Source: Glandiceps talaboti
Lineage: Eukaryota > Hemichordata > Enteropneusta > Spengelidae
Reading direction: 5' to 3'
NCBI RefSeq assembly: GCF_964340395.1
Contig: NC_135558.1
Span: 6,045,001-6,109,000, forward strand
Length of the DNA: 64,000 nt
The position numbers were made by a program, and so were the translations under genes. The notes under the pieces were generated by a model, which did no database searches, was not told where the DNA came from, and was given only the letters and a program-made list of their open reading frames with translations. Shown here one piece after another: positions 36,131 to 49,025 of the stretch. Numbering within the stretch: the stretch's first letter is position 1; the number at the start of each line of letters is the position of its first letter.

Positions 36131-39100
36131 GGCAGATATAGTGTAGAGTTGATATCAACAGATATCAGACGAAAGTATCATTGCTTGGGACTGCTGCTAT
36201 GGGACTGTTGCTATGGGACCACAGCAGAGTTACAACTACTGAATATATATTGTGATTAACTGTATCTGATAATGTTCAACCTTGAATTGTATGTGGAACT
36301 TTCATGGGATTTCTATTAAAATGAACATTTTGTAGGTATGCTTTTAAGACGGAACAATTCATTTGTATGCATGTTCCTTTAATCTCTTATTACACTGTTT
36401 AGCTAGTAATGATGAACAGGAACCAGTGATGAATCTTTTCATTTCATTAATGTTTGTGTTATACCTCAAATGCCTGAAAAATTAACACAATTTATTGATT
36501 TATAAGTTTGACAGTAAGGTTAATTTGGGTAATATTTATGTCTCCGACTTTGTATAGTGATGCACCCCCCCCCCCCCCCCCACAGCCTGTAATAGCTGGA
36601 GTCAGCTGGAGTCATCTGCAACTGTTCAGTCATACACTAAAGAGACATGTGACATCTAAGCCAATTTGACATGCCACTGACACAATAATTTCTAGGAATG
36701 CACCAAATTTTATTATTCTCCTCTCCCTTACTATGTGGTTACTCACAAGAAAACACTTTTTTCAGATCTATAGTTGTATGAAATTGGTTGACACAATTTT
36801 CAAAAAGTTTTGATCATTTTGACCTACAAGTGTTTGTTTTTCTATAGAGGGCATACAGTATATGGATAGACTTGATCCTCTTACCATCTTAAGACAAATG
36901 ATGAGTCTGAACTTGTCTTCTTAACTAATAGGATTTAAAGTTGTTTTACTCAATATTTGGGCTTATTCTTAAATGATTTGAAAATTTGAACACGTAAGTA
37001 GATTTAAGCGGAACGTCCTTGTAGAAACATCCTCATTTGGCATCAAAAGAATTTGTATAGAAGCTTGTCTTATCCTTAAAGGCCTTAGTGAGTCATTTCT
37101 TTGTGGTCTTGTGTTTGAAGACAGGAAACCCAAACATCAGATTGTTTTCCCCTCAAGGTGAAATGTGACTTCAATAGAACAGTTCTAAGTACAAAGGAAA
37201 GTAATATGTACTTTCTAATGTTCATGATTGGGTGTTAAAATTGCCTAAGTAAATAGTAGTATAAGCTGTGAATAAGCAACACCTGATTGTGAATGAATGA
37301 ATGACAAGTATTAGGTCACCTGAAGGTCACTGGGTTAGTCTTCCAAGTAAAGACAGCGTTACATTGGAAAAAGTTAGTAACACTTTATGATTAGGCCAAA
37401 GACTTGTTGTTCCGGCTGGATATATACTAGCTTGACTATAAGCTTATCATTCTGTGAATGACATTTTCAAGCCGGATAGCCATGCTTTATAAAGCATAGT
37501 CTGTAAGATATGACATTTAATGCCATCGACTATATGTAATCTCTTCACAGTTTTTGAGCAGCCTCATTTACACTTTGGTAGGGCTGTACAACAACATGTA
37601 TCGTACAGTCTACACTAACATATTTACCAGTATTTTAACGGCTGTAAGTAGGTAATATCTACATATTAACTTCCCCATGTATTTTACCAGGGCTGACACA
37701 CCAAAATTCAAAATTATGCATGTATGGAAATTGTAGCCCAAATACTTGTCGCTAGCGATCCTCCAATAACATGAGGGAAATGATCGCTAGATTTGAAAAT
37801 GAAAGACAATCGAATCTGTCTCTAGGCTATGGAAACACCCCCAACACCCCCTTCCCCCCATAACCAAGGTTCTCAAATAACCCTATAAAACGCAAAACAA
37901 TTATATATGTTGGGTTCAGGAACTGAGTATACATAGCATACACTTTTGACACAGTGCTCATAAATCTTGCTAATTTGCTTCTTTGTAAATGTGCAAATTT
38001 TGGCAAGATTTACAAAGAATTTTAGAAACCAAGTATGCGCACTTTCAATTTTTTTTTGGTTTATAATTTTCACAGAAAAAAATCATGTAATTATTTAAGT
38101 ATACAACATTACTGAAGTGTGCAGTTGAACCCTGACCTTTCCTTGTTCAGAGTTATTTGGTTAAGTAAATATAAAGACATTTTTCATTAATTTGCCAATA
38201 CATTAGAGCCACATGTTTTGAATACTTTGTGTGGTAATAGCACTGAAATAAAGTAATCATCACATAATCACGAAACAATAAAACTTTGTCCATTACATAG
38301 TTGTAAACCAATGTTAAAACAACGTTTGACTTTGAGTGAGCTCTAGCCTAAAGTTTCAAATGTCAAGAAACGGATCTGACTATTTCAGGAAGTGATTGAG
38401 TTCCTATCTGTGTTTCTGTTCCTGTTCTTTCTGCGGTGCGGTAAGTCACATACAGCTACTGGGTACTTTTTCTGTTTCTCGCATGCTGGGAACAAATTTT
38501 TACAAATTTTTACAAATTTTGTAAATTTTTGTGATATATTCTGTCAATTTTAGTGAAAATTAATCATGATCAATATAGAATCATCTCTACCTGTAATATT
38601 ATCTGAAAATAACTACATTTTTAAAAGAAAAATGGAGTTCTAATTCTCTAATTATTGTGAAAGGGTGTTCAGCATCATGCTGGTACCAGATCTACATGCC
38701 TCAAATACAAGAAATGCCAGTGGTTTTAGAAAGTCAATAAATCACTCAATTAATTAGTTGTTAGTGGCTAGAGTAACACACAGATGATTTCATTTCAAAT
38801 ATTTGTCCGAGTCCTAAAAGTTAAATCATGTCCCTCCAAGATCTGTGGTTTAATTGTGTTTACATGCGAACATTGGAAACATAACCGTTCTGTCAATTTT
38901 TGGATTCTAATGTTAGGCTTGGCGATGTATGATAAAAACGGTGACTTGTGAAATACTAGATTTTACTGAATGTACTGAGTCATTTTCCTTTGATAAATAA
39001 ATTGTTGCTTTGTCATTAGGGTTTGAAATTTGAATTTTTCAAGGACAGAAAATTTTCCCAACAAGTTTTGTTTTGTGCTGTCTGTCACGTCTACATGTAT

Positions 39101-39671
39101 CATCAATATAGTTTTAGTCTGCTTCAACAAAAGGAAATATTTTATGACATTCCAACAAACTGTTATGCAAACATTTGAAAATTTGCATTTGTACTGTTGC
39201 TACAAATTATGCATATCTGTCTGTAAAGGTTGTTCCCACGGTTACCTCAATATCAATGTGTTGATGTCTAAAGTCAATAAAAACGTAACATAACTTTACA
39301 TCCAAGTTAATACAGCATTGACAAATACCAGTATGTGTAGAAAGAGTTTTTGAGTGATGGTACAGATTCACTTGATAAACAGATATGGTAAATTAAAATG
39401 GTTTATTTATCAAAGTAGAAATTATTACACATCATGGTGATGTATTGAGGATATATGGTTACAAAAAAGAGAGAGAAGGGTAAATGGAGGGGGAGGGGGG
39501 GGATGACACTCCCCCTCCCTCCTCCCTCCCTCCCCATGGAACTAGTGGATCATAACAGAAACTGTCACACTTTGACTTATGTTACTGCGGTATATCTTCC
39601 TGTTTGTTTGCCAGATTTCTTCCTATGTATTTGTTGTTGGGACTTGTGGTTTTCATCCTCATAATATCATG

Positions 39672-40012
39672 ATGAATGAATGGTTAGAGTGGCTGAGCCT
39701 GACCTTAAATATGTTGGTTGCAGGTTTGAGCTTTGGTATACTGCCAATTGTTTCTGTAGGGCTGATTCAAACCACAATTGTGTCCCAGTCAAACCCAGCT
39801 GTATAATTGGGGACCTGGTAGGATAGAGGTTGCAATGTGAGTGCTTTAATCCTATTTGCTTGTCGAGCATACAATCTGTTGAGCCTCTACAAGATCCCCA
39901 AGGAGTTGGGAAGTATAAAAAGGCTGTTGTGCCACTATAGATCCATGCCAGGGATAATAATTGTAAAGTGCTTTGACCACAGTATTGGAAAGCACTATAT
40001 AAAAACTAATAT
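39672..40012 (+). mobile_element. tRNA-headed SINE-like copy, plus
   Basis: The head has an A-box-like TGGTTAGAGTGGC (39,681-39,693) and a B-box-like GGTTTGAGC (39,723-39,731), about 42 bp apart as in tRNA promoters. The body contains CAGCTGTATAATTGGGGACC and TGGTAGGATAGAGGTTG, shared with the minus copy near 47.1 kb. The tail is GTAAAGTGCTTTGACC followed by GGAAAGCACTATATAAAAAC, a tail type I associate with invertebrate and vertebrate SINEs. It has no coding capacity and is presumably mobilised by a LINE. Confidence 0.65.
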
Positions 40013-42554
40013 TGCGATTACTCATGGCATCATATTCAAGTCTGTGGTTTGCTAGTTTAGTGGTTTACTGTATTTATCCATAGTGTTGAGAAAAACAGGA
40101 AAGCTCATAATATATTTCAAGTATGTTGTTTATCACACTACTCAACTTTATCACAGTGATCTGAACTTGTGGACTAAAAGGGTAGTTTGGGGTCAACACA
40201 CCTGGCCTTGATGTAAGGGTAAATTTGTACCTAAATCCAAACAGTCTACAATCATTAGTTTACATATTTATAGTAATGTGATAAGTATAAGGCCATCACA
40301 GGTGGACTTTGTAATAGGATTACAAACCAATTGTATTTGGTTTCCCATAGATCCCAAACAGGATGGAAAGTATTGAGCTGTTGCCATTGATTATTTAATT
40401 TGAACCAGTCTGGCTTATTCAATCTGATGATGTTTTGTGTAGTCCGGCATTGTTTTTGATATGCCAGTGTTTTTGGCACCATACAGTGGTATTGTTTGCC
40501 GACAGTGTCCACTGTTTTGTTTGAAACTGGACGTCAAAAGGATTAGCATATTGGTACAAGCTAAGAGTACTTGTTGCATTTTACAGACCTCATTTACTTA
40601 GTGATACCTGGTCGTCGATGAGGGCTGGTTGGGTCTCTCTTTATTTTATTTTTTGCTGACACGCACCCAGTTCATTGACATCAACAATGCTTGTTAAGTG
40701 TGGACATGTAAAGTTGTGATCACACGGCTTTGAGTGGATTTACCTTAAAATAAGGAACTTGCGGATTGTTTTCTGTGATTGGAAGCATCAACATGTGGAC
40801 CTTACCCAGACAGTCTGGCAACAGAGGTACGTATGTGTAGATTTTTGGGTCAAGAGAGACATACGTTATTTCTTCCATAGAACTGATACCTTTTGTATGC
40901 GCGCAATCTCGTTTCTGTATTGTTACACATTGTCAAATGTCTTTTCATGTCTATAATATCAGCACAGTGTGTTGTGTCTGTGAAAACTACTGGTTGTGTG
41001 AATGAAGTGCCGGCAAAGTAACACTACCATGTGCTAGCTGTACTGCGTTTTGACAGTGATGAATTTTGTGGCAGATTTTGATTCCCTCCTGTATCACTGA
41101 ACAAAAAACCCACTGGTATATATGATATTTTGTACGTGCCAACCTGTCATTATGGAACACAATTACAAACATAAATACACAAAAGTACACTGAACAAAAA
41201 CCTCCCCGAAGCTTGTAAGTTTACCTTGAAACTCAAGATCAGTCCCTCCTATGTGATTTACTTACTGAATAGTGTGGCCATCAAAAATGGATGAAACTAA
41301 GTCAGGCACTGACCTTAAATCTTTTGAGGTGAATTTAATGGGAGAGAGCTCTTTTTATTTCTTTTTGTAATCTAAATGTTGTTCCATTCTTAGCATTATC
41401 ACCAACTAATGGTTCTGTAGAAGCTGAGAATAGTGGTGTCTGTTTTGTCCTGAGTTGGCACAACAAGTTGTGTAAATGCATTGTATTGTCTTAGGTTCAT
41501 AACCCGTCCGTACATTAGTCCTCTGGTTTTGTAAAGTGAGACTGGGGGCTTTTTGCAATCTTTGTGAGCCATACATTGAAAGAAATAATGACTTAAAAAG
41601 ACATTTACACTTGGAATGCTGTTAAAATTTTTGTTACAAAATTGAATGTATTTGAATTTAGGTGGAGAAATAAAATTGGGAGTAAGGGGGAGGGGTTTGT
41701 TTGTCAAAAGGCTACTGGTAAATTGTCTGCTACTACTACAAATGTCTAAACTTCAAGGATGAATTAGAAATGTCAAATATTTATAGAACAAATGACATTT
41801 CTATACCTTCCAAACGTTGTGAAAAGTTGTAGATGTGAATGTCTAGGTAGTTTGCAAGACTCTGGATAATAACTTTATGTAGATAAAAATATATGGTGTG
41901 TTTTACATTTATGTGAAAAATGCAAACAAAATGAAAAAAGTGAAAAAAATGTGTACAAACAGTTTTCTGTGAGTAAATCTTATGAAAATCACATATAAGT
42001 AACAACATTTGATATGTAAAAAAACATTGAGGAGGTAAACACCTCAATATTTGATGTAAAGAAAAGTTTGATACGGAGAGACGAAAGTTTGATATTGAAA
42101 GACCAAATACATTTACATGGTCAATGTGTATGTATGAACAGGTTATAACAGTGGTATTTAATCTATAAAATAACATGAAATAGAAATCATAGTCAGAAGA
42201 ATTCACATTTATTACACTTGAGTCGTGAGTGTTGTTGGCTCACAAATCTCATGAAGAGTGCCATAAAAGTTGCTAGTGAACTGGAAGGGAAAGACTTGGC
42301 TACCGATGCATGCACATCGTTGTTTATTTTTAGTTTTCTTTTAAAAAAGCAGTGTGGATTGCTTTCAACAGTATGTAGCCAGTGCAGCATGAAAACATGG
42401 TTGACTGTACACTCCATAATAGAACTGCTAATGTTGCAGAAATTGAGGAAATTTGAACAAAGGCGATTCAGCTGTGTTGTTTCACAGTTTCTGAAATAAA
42501 CATACTCAATATCATAGGTATAGTTCAGGTTTCATGTACAATTACCTTGAAGTT

Positions 42555-42826
42555 CAGGGGTGAACAAATCATTTTGTGAACTGGTGGTCCCCGCAGACCA
42601 GTGCCTTAAAAAATCCAGTGGTCTTGCTGAAAGAATTAGTGGTCCCAGGTCCTACTGATGTGAAACATTAAATCTTACCTATGAATCTGTATATTCAGAT
42701 GACTTTTTAACTTTGTTATTAACAGTAAGGTACTAGGCCGACGGACCAGATAAGGTAAAATTTGTGTGGTCCTCCCAAAAAAATTGCTAGTCTCGGACCC
42801 AGAACCAGTGGATTTGTTCACCCCTG
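42555..42826. mobile_element. 272-bp hAT-like MITE
   Basis: Terminal inverted repeats begin CAGGGGTGAACAAATC (left) and end GATTTGTTCACCCCTG (right), 16 bp without mismatch. The direct repeat AAGTT touches both ends (42,550-42,554 and 42,827-42,831). CAGGGGTG termini are typical of hAT elements, whose target duplications are normally 8 bp; only five match here. The interior repeats GTGGTCC/GGTCCC phrases and has no coding capacity. Confidence 0.7.
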
Positions 42827-44214
42827 AAGTTTGCCCCCCCCCCCCCCCCCCCCCCTCGCAGAGAACTTTTGCTGACCAGAATTCACTCACAAATCTTGCC
42901 CTGAAAAACCTTACTAGCTGATATGATACATATGACTTTGCTCTTGGATAAGAATAAGTATACATGTATAAACAGTCATAGATTCAGCCAGTAGATACTT
43001 TAGTTGTTGGTTGTTCTGATATAGCTAGTTCCTTTCCAACATCACCAAGATTCCAATAGTATGAAAACTTTGGTAGTATTTCTGAACTTTGGACCACTGA
43101 AAAAGCACAGGTATTGAAGTTTTGGGTTGGCTTCAAAAGGTAATGTACACAATGGAGAAACTTTATAGTTTTCAATAGTAATTATGACAATTTTGTAATT
43201 ATTGGAAATGCTGAATCTAGCTAGGTTAGGATTATTAAGTCTGAATGGTTGGACTAGTAGTGTGAGTTTTCATGTGCTTTTCCATTTTGTTGGGTTTTGA
43301 TTTATATTTACCATTTTTCTGAAGCAGTTAAATGGATTGAAGCATGCAGTATAAGCTAATGTGAATCTGATACTTCTGTAGACACGGGGAATTTGTCAGA
43401 CAGTCTGGTTGTTGAAGTAGTTCGTTGTGTGTGGTAAGAAGTTACATTGCCAAACTGCAATTGACCATAGTCAGTGAGGTGTGTGATTAATGGAACTTGG
43501 CACAATTCATCGCCGTAGACAGGAACGTGTCAACGCCACCATAGCCACACAAACCTCCCTCCTCATTTCAGTCCAAGGAGTGATTTTACAAAACCCGCGA
43601 TTCACTGATAATAAGGTTCATTTTAACTAGACCACATAGTTGTAAATTAAAGTTTGGAAACTTTGTTCTTTAGTTGGGCTGTCAACCCCTCTTTTTGAAG
43701 TGGTTTGACCCACATGAAAGGCTAGGTAAGGTCGTATTTGGTTTTCCCAGGGGAGGAGGGACAATGAACTTTTTCAGTACAGGTGGTTCAGGGTTGTGTA
43801 TTTATGGATGCAATCCGTCAGCTAAAGTTCAGAAGTGTACACCTGGTGCGTGACAAGCCAGGAGAAGTAGTTTATCTGTAAATATTTCTCTGCCTAGTGA
43901 TCTTTGTATATCATTGTAGGTGCTTTACAGTGACCCCCCTCCAAAATAATGGCTGACTTTGACTAGTAACTTTTCATTTGTACTGTATTTTCTCCGTTTC
44001 CTTTCTGATACCTTGGTTGTGAAGATTTTGATAAAATATATATATCCAGGATGATTTGTGGGGGTAGTGGGAGGGGGGTGGGGGTGGGGGGGTTTGCATC
44101 ACTGTCTTCTTCAAAATTACAAATAACATATGACAAGAATTGATTGAGCTGGGACACAGCTAGAAATTGGTGTTTGTGAAACATCACAAAAAGCAGCGAA
44201 GACATACGAGTCAA

Positions 44215-44612
44215 TGAGGAATTACTGAAAATAATCAATATGAATTGCTAAAATTGAAGAATTACTGAAAATAATGAATATGAATTGTTGAAATTTAAGA
44301 CTTACTGAAAATTTTCAGTGAATTGTTTAAATTGAAAACTGATTTAAAATTTTCAGTGAATTGTTAAAATTGAAGAATTACTGAAAATAATGAATATGAA
44401 TTGTTGAAAATTAAGACTTACTGAAAATTTTCTGTGAATTGTTTAAATTGAAAACTTACTGGAAATAGTTAATAAATTGTTAAAATTGAAAACTTATTGA
44501 AAACTTTCAATGAATTTGTCAAAATTGAAGAATTAATGAAAATAATCAATATGAATTGTTGATATTAAAGAATTACTTGAAATAGTCAATAAATGGTTAA
44601 AATTGAAGAAAA
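44215..44612. repeat. ~40-bp AT-rich tandem repeat, about 10 copies
   Basis: Units of the form AATTACTGAAAATAAT then GAATTGTTGAAATTGAAG begin at about 40-bp steps (44,221, 44,261, 44,301 and on). They become progressively more diverged to the right. Confidence 0.85.
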
Positions 44613-44994
44613 TAGCAGTAGATGTACTCAGTTTTTATTACTGAAAATTGTTTTTTGTAAACCAAGGAATATACATGTATAAGTGACTTTAGGGGCTAGT
44701 CAAGTCACTTTGAGTTGAAAGACTGGTAGAGACGAAACCCTTAGATCAGAAGAATTTGCTAATGAATGAAGAAAAATATTAGCAAATAATAAAATTATAC
44801 CAGCACAAACATAATTTAAGAACAAATTGGGAAAACAATGGAGATTTTTAATATTTTGACTCATTCCAAGCACGGCTGAACCAATAACATACGTACACAG
44901 TGTCGTGATGTAGAATGACCAGGGTATAAATTCCATATTTTCTGTTCAAATGTGTATACACATGTATGTGTATTAAACTTGGCTTTCATGTGTT

Positions 44995-45137
44995 ATAATG
45001 GCCGTATCTACACTGGACATCACTGTATGACGAACTCAGGTATAGATGCCAGGTTACAACATGATTGATAATGGCTGTATCTTCACTCGACATCACTGTA
45101 TGGTGAACTCAGGTGTAGATGCCAGGTTACAGTTCCG
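44995..45137. repeat. 73-bp tandem duplication
   Basis: ATAATGGCCGTATC starts at 44,995 and ATAATGGCTGTATC at 45,068. Both continue through CATCACTGTATG, GAACTCAGG and GATGCCAGGTTAC with a handful of differences. Confidence 0.88.
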
Positions 45138-47016
45138 TTATACATAACTGATTTATGTTTTCATTGAAGCTTGTAGATTTTCGATTTCCTTGAACATTAT
45201 TTAAAGTAACAACCTTTGAAACTGTTGTGGTAGACACTGAGATAACTCTACTTCATGATATACATGTATTCAAATTTACTTTAAATCAATATAATCCTGA
45301 CAAGTTACAAATGTATACGTGCTGGTGCAAATTTCAAATAGTTGTCTGTCATTTATATTATCATTTAGAACCATATGAGGCAATTTTTTTAGCTGAAAAA
45401 TATATAAAAACACAATGTTAATCATTTGATTACTGATTGTAAACATTTGAATGAAAATTTAATTTAACTTTTCACATTATAGATGCACAATATTAGATCT
45501 GTATTGAAGTCATTCTAAAAGTGTAAGAGTGTGTGCAGATTTCCTAACCATGCACTCAGATTTGATATTTTATAACTTGCACGTGATACAAAACATCCAC
45601 ATAACTGGGATTTTCAGACGCATTTGGAATATAGAAGACTACATACGAATATTGACTGACTCAGCAAAACAGTTCCATTGGTTACCAGTATCGCAGAAAA
45701 TGTTTTTTGCAAAAGTGACGAAATGGTACTGTTTATTCATGGAGTTGGCAAAGTTCTAAACTTTACTGAAAGTGAAAGAAGAATTTTCTGTGTTATGCTA
45801 TCACAGAAGTTAATTACATACAAAAAAAATATTGATAACTTTAAATAATGTTCATGTTTCCTTATGACAAAACTGACAAAATATTGCATCTTGTGGCCGA
45901 CTTTTGGTCCATTTTGGCACCAAAATTAAAAGTTTTGTTGACAATTGACCTTATTTCAGAAAAAATCCAAAAAAATGGAATCTGTGTGTTTGTTGACATG
46001 CATCTGCATAGTACACTAATGAATGTGTCAATTGTATATAAACAGTGTATTTTGATAACAAGAAAAGTCTTTGTTGCATCAGTCTGAGTAATGTGGAACC
46101 CCGGAATGTGCGGATTAGTCCTGAGAAGTTACCAAATTATCGTGGAATGTTTCGTGATACAAAGCTCGTTTTGAATTATTTCAACTCATTTGTCAGATTA
46201 AAGCCTTTGTAATTTAAGACATGGTGTTGTGAACATTAATCTTTATTGAAAAGTACCGAAGGGTAAATCTTATACAAGTGTGTTGTAATCAAGGAAGTCC
46301 TAAAAAAAGAACTTTTGATTATTTTGAAACTGTTTAATTCTTCCAAAATTGAAAAGCTGATGATGAAGTTAACTGATTTTGGTCAGAAATCAAGAAATGT
46401 ATGAAAAAGTACATCTGATTTGTGTTCCAGTGTCGGCCGTTGTCTAGATTATACGCTAATCGTAGATGCTTTTCAGTGTAGTTCATCAATGTAAATCTCT
46501 TGCTCCTTGATAATGGAAATACTTTCACGACCCCACTCTACCATTTGTATGATACAGCACAGACTTGCAAGATAATAGGATTACAAAGTGGATGTTTTCG
46601 ATTTGTTGCAGTACCAGAAAAGGAGCATTATGGTCACAGACAACTATTCTGTGATACCACATACAGACCCTGGATATATCTTTACACAATGTAATAATGC
46701 TCATAGACGTGGCGTCATAGTTTCACATGAAAATCATGATTTATTCACAGGGCTAACACATATTTTGGAAGCAAATTCCAGCATCATTAAAAATTCCAGA
46801 TTCACTTCCAAAATTTGTTTGAGTATACACGTGTGTAGATGGAAATTTCTATTTGTAACAAATGTTAACAAATATAATATTGTTAATTAAACTTCACGGT
46901 ATTCTGAAGGTTTAACTAACTTTGGTGTTTGATAATCTACCAAATTTTAAGAGAAAAGGGTTCTTTTAATACTGCTGAAATTAGGTTTTAGTAATTAATA
47001 ATAGAGTACTTGTAAT

Positions 47017-47322
47017 GCAGCTGTTCTCCAGAGAGAGAGCTCCAGGCAGTTATTACCCTGGCATGGATCAGACTGCACAATGGGCCCATTACTTCCTCAA
47101 CCCCCTGGAGAGCATACAATCCATTGCAGCCTCTGTAAGGGCATTTACATCACAACCTCTATCCTACCAGGTCCCCAATTATACAGCTGGGGTTGAGTAA
47201 GGTACAATTGTGGTTCAAATCTTGCCAAAGGATTTTAGCTATTTAAAAACAAAAAGGCGGCGACAAAGCTCAAACCTGCAGCCTGCAGATCCCAAGCCGT
47301 CCACTGGAACCATTCAATCATC
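47017..47322 (-). mobile_element. tRNA-headed SINE-like copy, minus
   Basis: On the minus strand the head reads TGGTTCCAGTGGACGG (A-box region, near 47,312) and GCTGCAGGTTTGAGC (B-box region, near 47,275). The body then has ACCACAATTGT, CAGCTGTATAATTGGGGACC and TGGTAGGATAGAGGTTG, and further on GATCCATGCCAGGG, all in the same order as in the plus copy at 39.7-40.0 kb. The tail with CACTATATAAAA is missing, so this copy is probably 3' truncated. The two copies lie in opposite orientation 7 kb apart. Confidence 0.65.
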
Positions 47323-47577
47323 ATGTAGATAATTTGTTGATAGTTGCGATAGTGTAACTTAGCAATGGCTTAGGTTGGTATTGTCCATGTCTGACAACGT
47401 ACAAATGTAACTATTAGTATGAAGTATAACAACAGTGGATTTATCTTTAACTTAGAAGAAGTATTCTATGCATAATATTTCTTTCTATTAATGAGGGAAT
47501 GCAGTAAAATTCATTGAAATGTAGGTTCACAGCTTAAAATCAACCGTAGTTCCATGCCCACTACCAATTCTGGTCAT

Positions 47578-47776
47578 GGGGCTACCATAGTTTGCAGCTG
47601 GTAGCCCACTCAGGTTACCACTGATTATGTGATGAAGATGGAAGATTTATGGACATGAAAGTATTCTAATAACACATACATGTATATTTCCGATAGAGGA
47701 AATCTGTTTTCAGTTCAGGAATATCGGACTACAGGTCACAATCCTTGGGCTACCAATATCTGAAACTGGTAGCCCA
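47578..47776. repeat. twin GGGCTACCA hairpins
   Basis: GGGCTACCA ... TGGTAGCCC forms a 9-bp stem with a 12-bp loop at 47,578-47,607. The same stem with an 11-bp loop recurs at 47,747-47,775. The second copy lies 169 bp on, while the intervening sequence is not obviously repeated. Confidence 0.75.
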
Positions 47777-47944
47777 CTAGGACTACCAAAGAAAAAAGTT
47801 AATTTCAAGCCCTGCAGGTTCTGAGCAACAATTTGTGGAAGATGACCAAAAACAATTTTGTATTAAGGGTCTCATTGACAATAGATTTTAAAATTGTGTT
47901 CAAGCAAAATCATTGAAATGTTTGTGTATGTGTACATATATATA

Positions 47945-48046
47945 GTCCTGCTTGCAGATGGAATAAGTTGAGACAATGTCCCATTCCTTTTCCTTTAATA
48001 GTGACATTGTCAGAATCAAGTCCCATACTCCATCTGCAAGCAGAAC
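47945..48046. mobile_element. 102-bp MITE flanked by TA
   Basis: The ends are inverted: GTCCTGCTTGCAGATGGA on the left and TCCATCTGCAAGCAGAAC on the right, with one mismatch. ACAATGTC and GACATTGT pair further in. TA dinucleotides abut both ends (47,943-47,944 and 48,047-48,048), as left by Tc1/mariner-type insertion. It is non-coding. Confidence 0.7.
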
Positions 48047-48287
48047 TAATGTACAGAACAATGTGTCCAATGAGTCTGTGGCCTTCCACTGACATACAGC
48101 ATTTTTTTGTTTATATCACCAAAATTGGGTAATCCCTCATCCTTTATTTTGCATTGACTTTCCTCCCCTTCCCCAGTCTCCAGCTTTTTGTCATTTTGAG
48201 CCACAACAAAACATATTGTCTTTTATTTAGAGGACACACTGGTCCAGATTATCATGTGTATATGATGTGCATTCATTGTGTTAAACT

Positions 48288-48313
48288 GTTTGGCTGTGAT
48301 TTGACAGCCAAAC
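48288..48313. repeat. 10-bp perfect hairpin
   Basis: GTTTGGCTGT and ACAGCCAAAC form a stem around a 6-bp loop. No context suggests a function. Confidence 0.6.
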
Positions 48314-48947
48314 CAATTCATTTTAGCATTAAAATGAGATTGAATAACAAGACTGAAACATCCAGAAGCTTTTGATCTTTTTTTTTTTGGTTGAAACTGT
48401 TATTATGGGTAATAAAAGTAAAGAGCAGATACGCCTCAACCTATTGTAATAAAGCTGTTGTACCCCTGAGCTAATCACAGAGTCGTAACACTATTCTTTG
48501 TTCAGTCTGACACCATAATCAATCTCTCCCATTCATTCTTATCCATGTTGATATTGAACTTTCAACGTCAAGTACTTGTAATAAAATCATTACTAAGCCA
48601 TCAACTGTCACTTTTGTTCTCTCTTTTTCCTAGGAGTAAGTTGTTCATGCAATTGTGTTTTTGCCATTTTGTGATAATTTCAATTTTTGTTTGCTTTGTA
48701 AGGATTTAAAACATTTTGATTTAAAAAGAAGCAATTATATTTAGAAAGTACAATATTTATGCCATGCATGTAGCAACTGATTGTGCTGGCAGATAAGGTG
48801 GGTGGAGATTGCTTAAAAGATCATAAAGTTAGGGAGTCTTAATGATATTCCTTAGTTTAGTGATTCATACCCAGCCAGTGATGTCCTAACAATGTACTTT
48901 TCAATGTTTCATTCACTGTTGTAGGCTATGGAGTAATACCAACAAAG

Positions 48948-49025
48948 ATGTCAGTGACAGACTGGTTGCAGTCCTTAGAGCTAAGGGAATATTCACCAAT
49001 ACTAGCAAATTATCCAGACGTGCAG
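48948..49025 (+). CDS. first coding exon, SAM-domain-like N-terminus
   Basis: The exon runs 48,925-49,025 and is 101 bp. It has a branch-point-like CCTAAC (A at about 48,889), a pyrimidine-rich stretch, acceptor TTGTAG and donor GTGCAG|GTAAGG. The ATG at 48,948 has A at -3 and opens 26 codons, phase 0 at the donor: MSVTDWLQSLELREYSPILA, then NYPDVQ. The Val-x-(Asp/Glu)-Trp-Leu-x-x-Leu-x-Leu-x-x-Tyr pattern is the first helix of SAM domains, which mediate protein-protein binding in signalling adaptors. N-terminal SAM proteins such as ARAP-type and ANKS/SASH-type adaptors start in this way, but the fragment is too short to name the gene. The remainder must lie on exons beyond the window. An alternative open frame in the same exon (starting LWSNTNKDVSD) has no recognised motif. 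A decayed exon copy lies at 52,652-52,750. Confidence 0.5.

Noticed and set aside
45529-45759. Possible LINE remnant, because the frame contains FHWLPVSQK, similar to a phrase common in CR1/RTE reverse transcriptases
   Set aside because: Only about nine residues fit and no other reverse-transcriptase motif was seen nearby, so chance similarity cannot be excluded.
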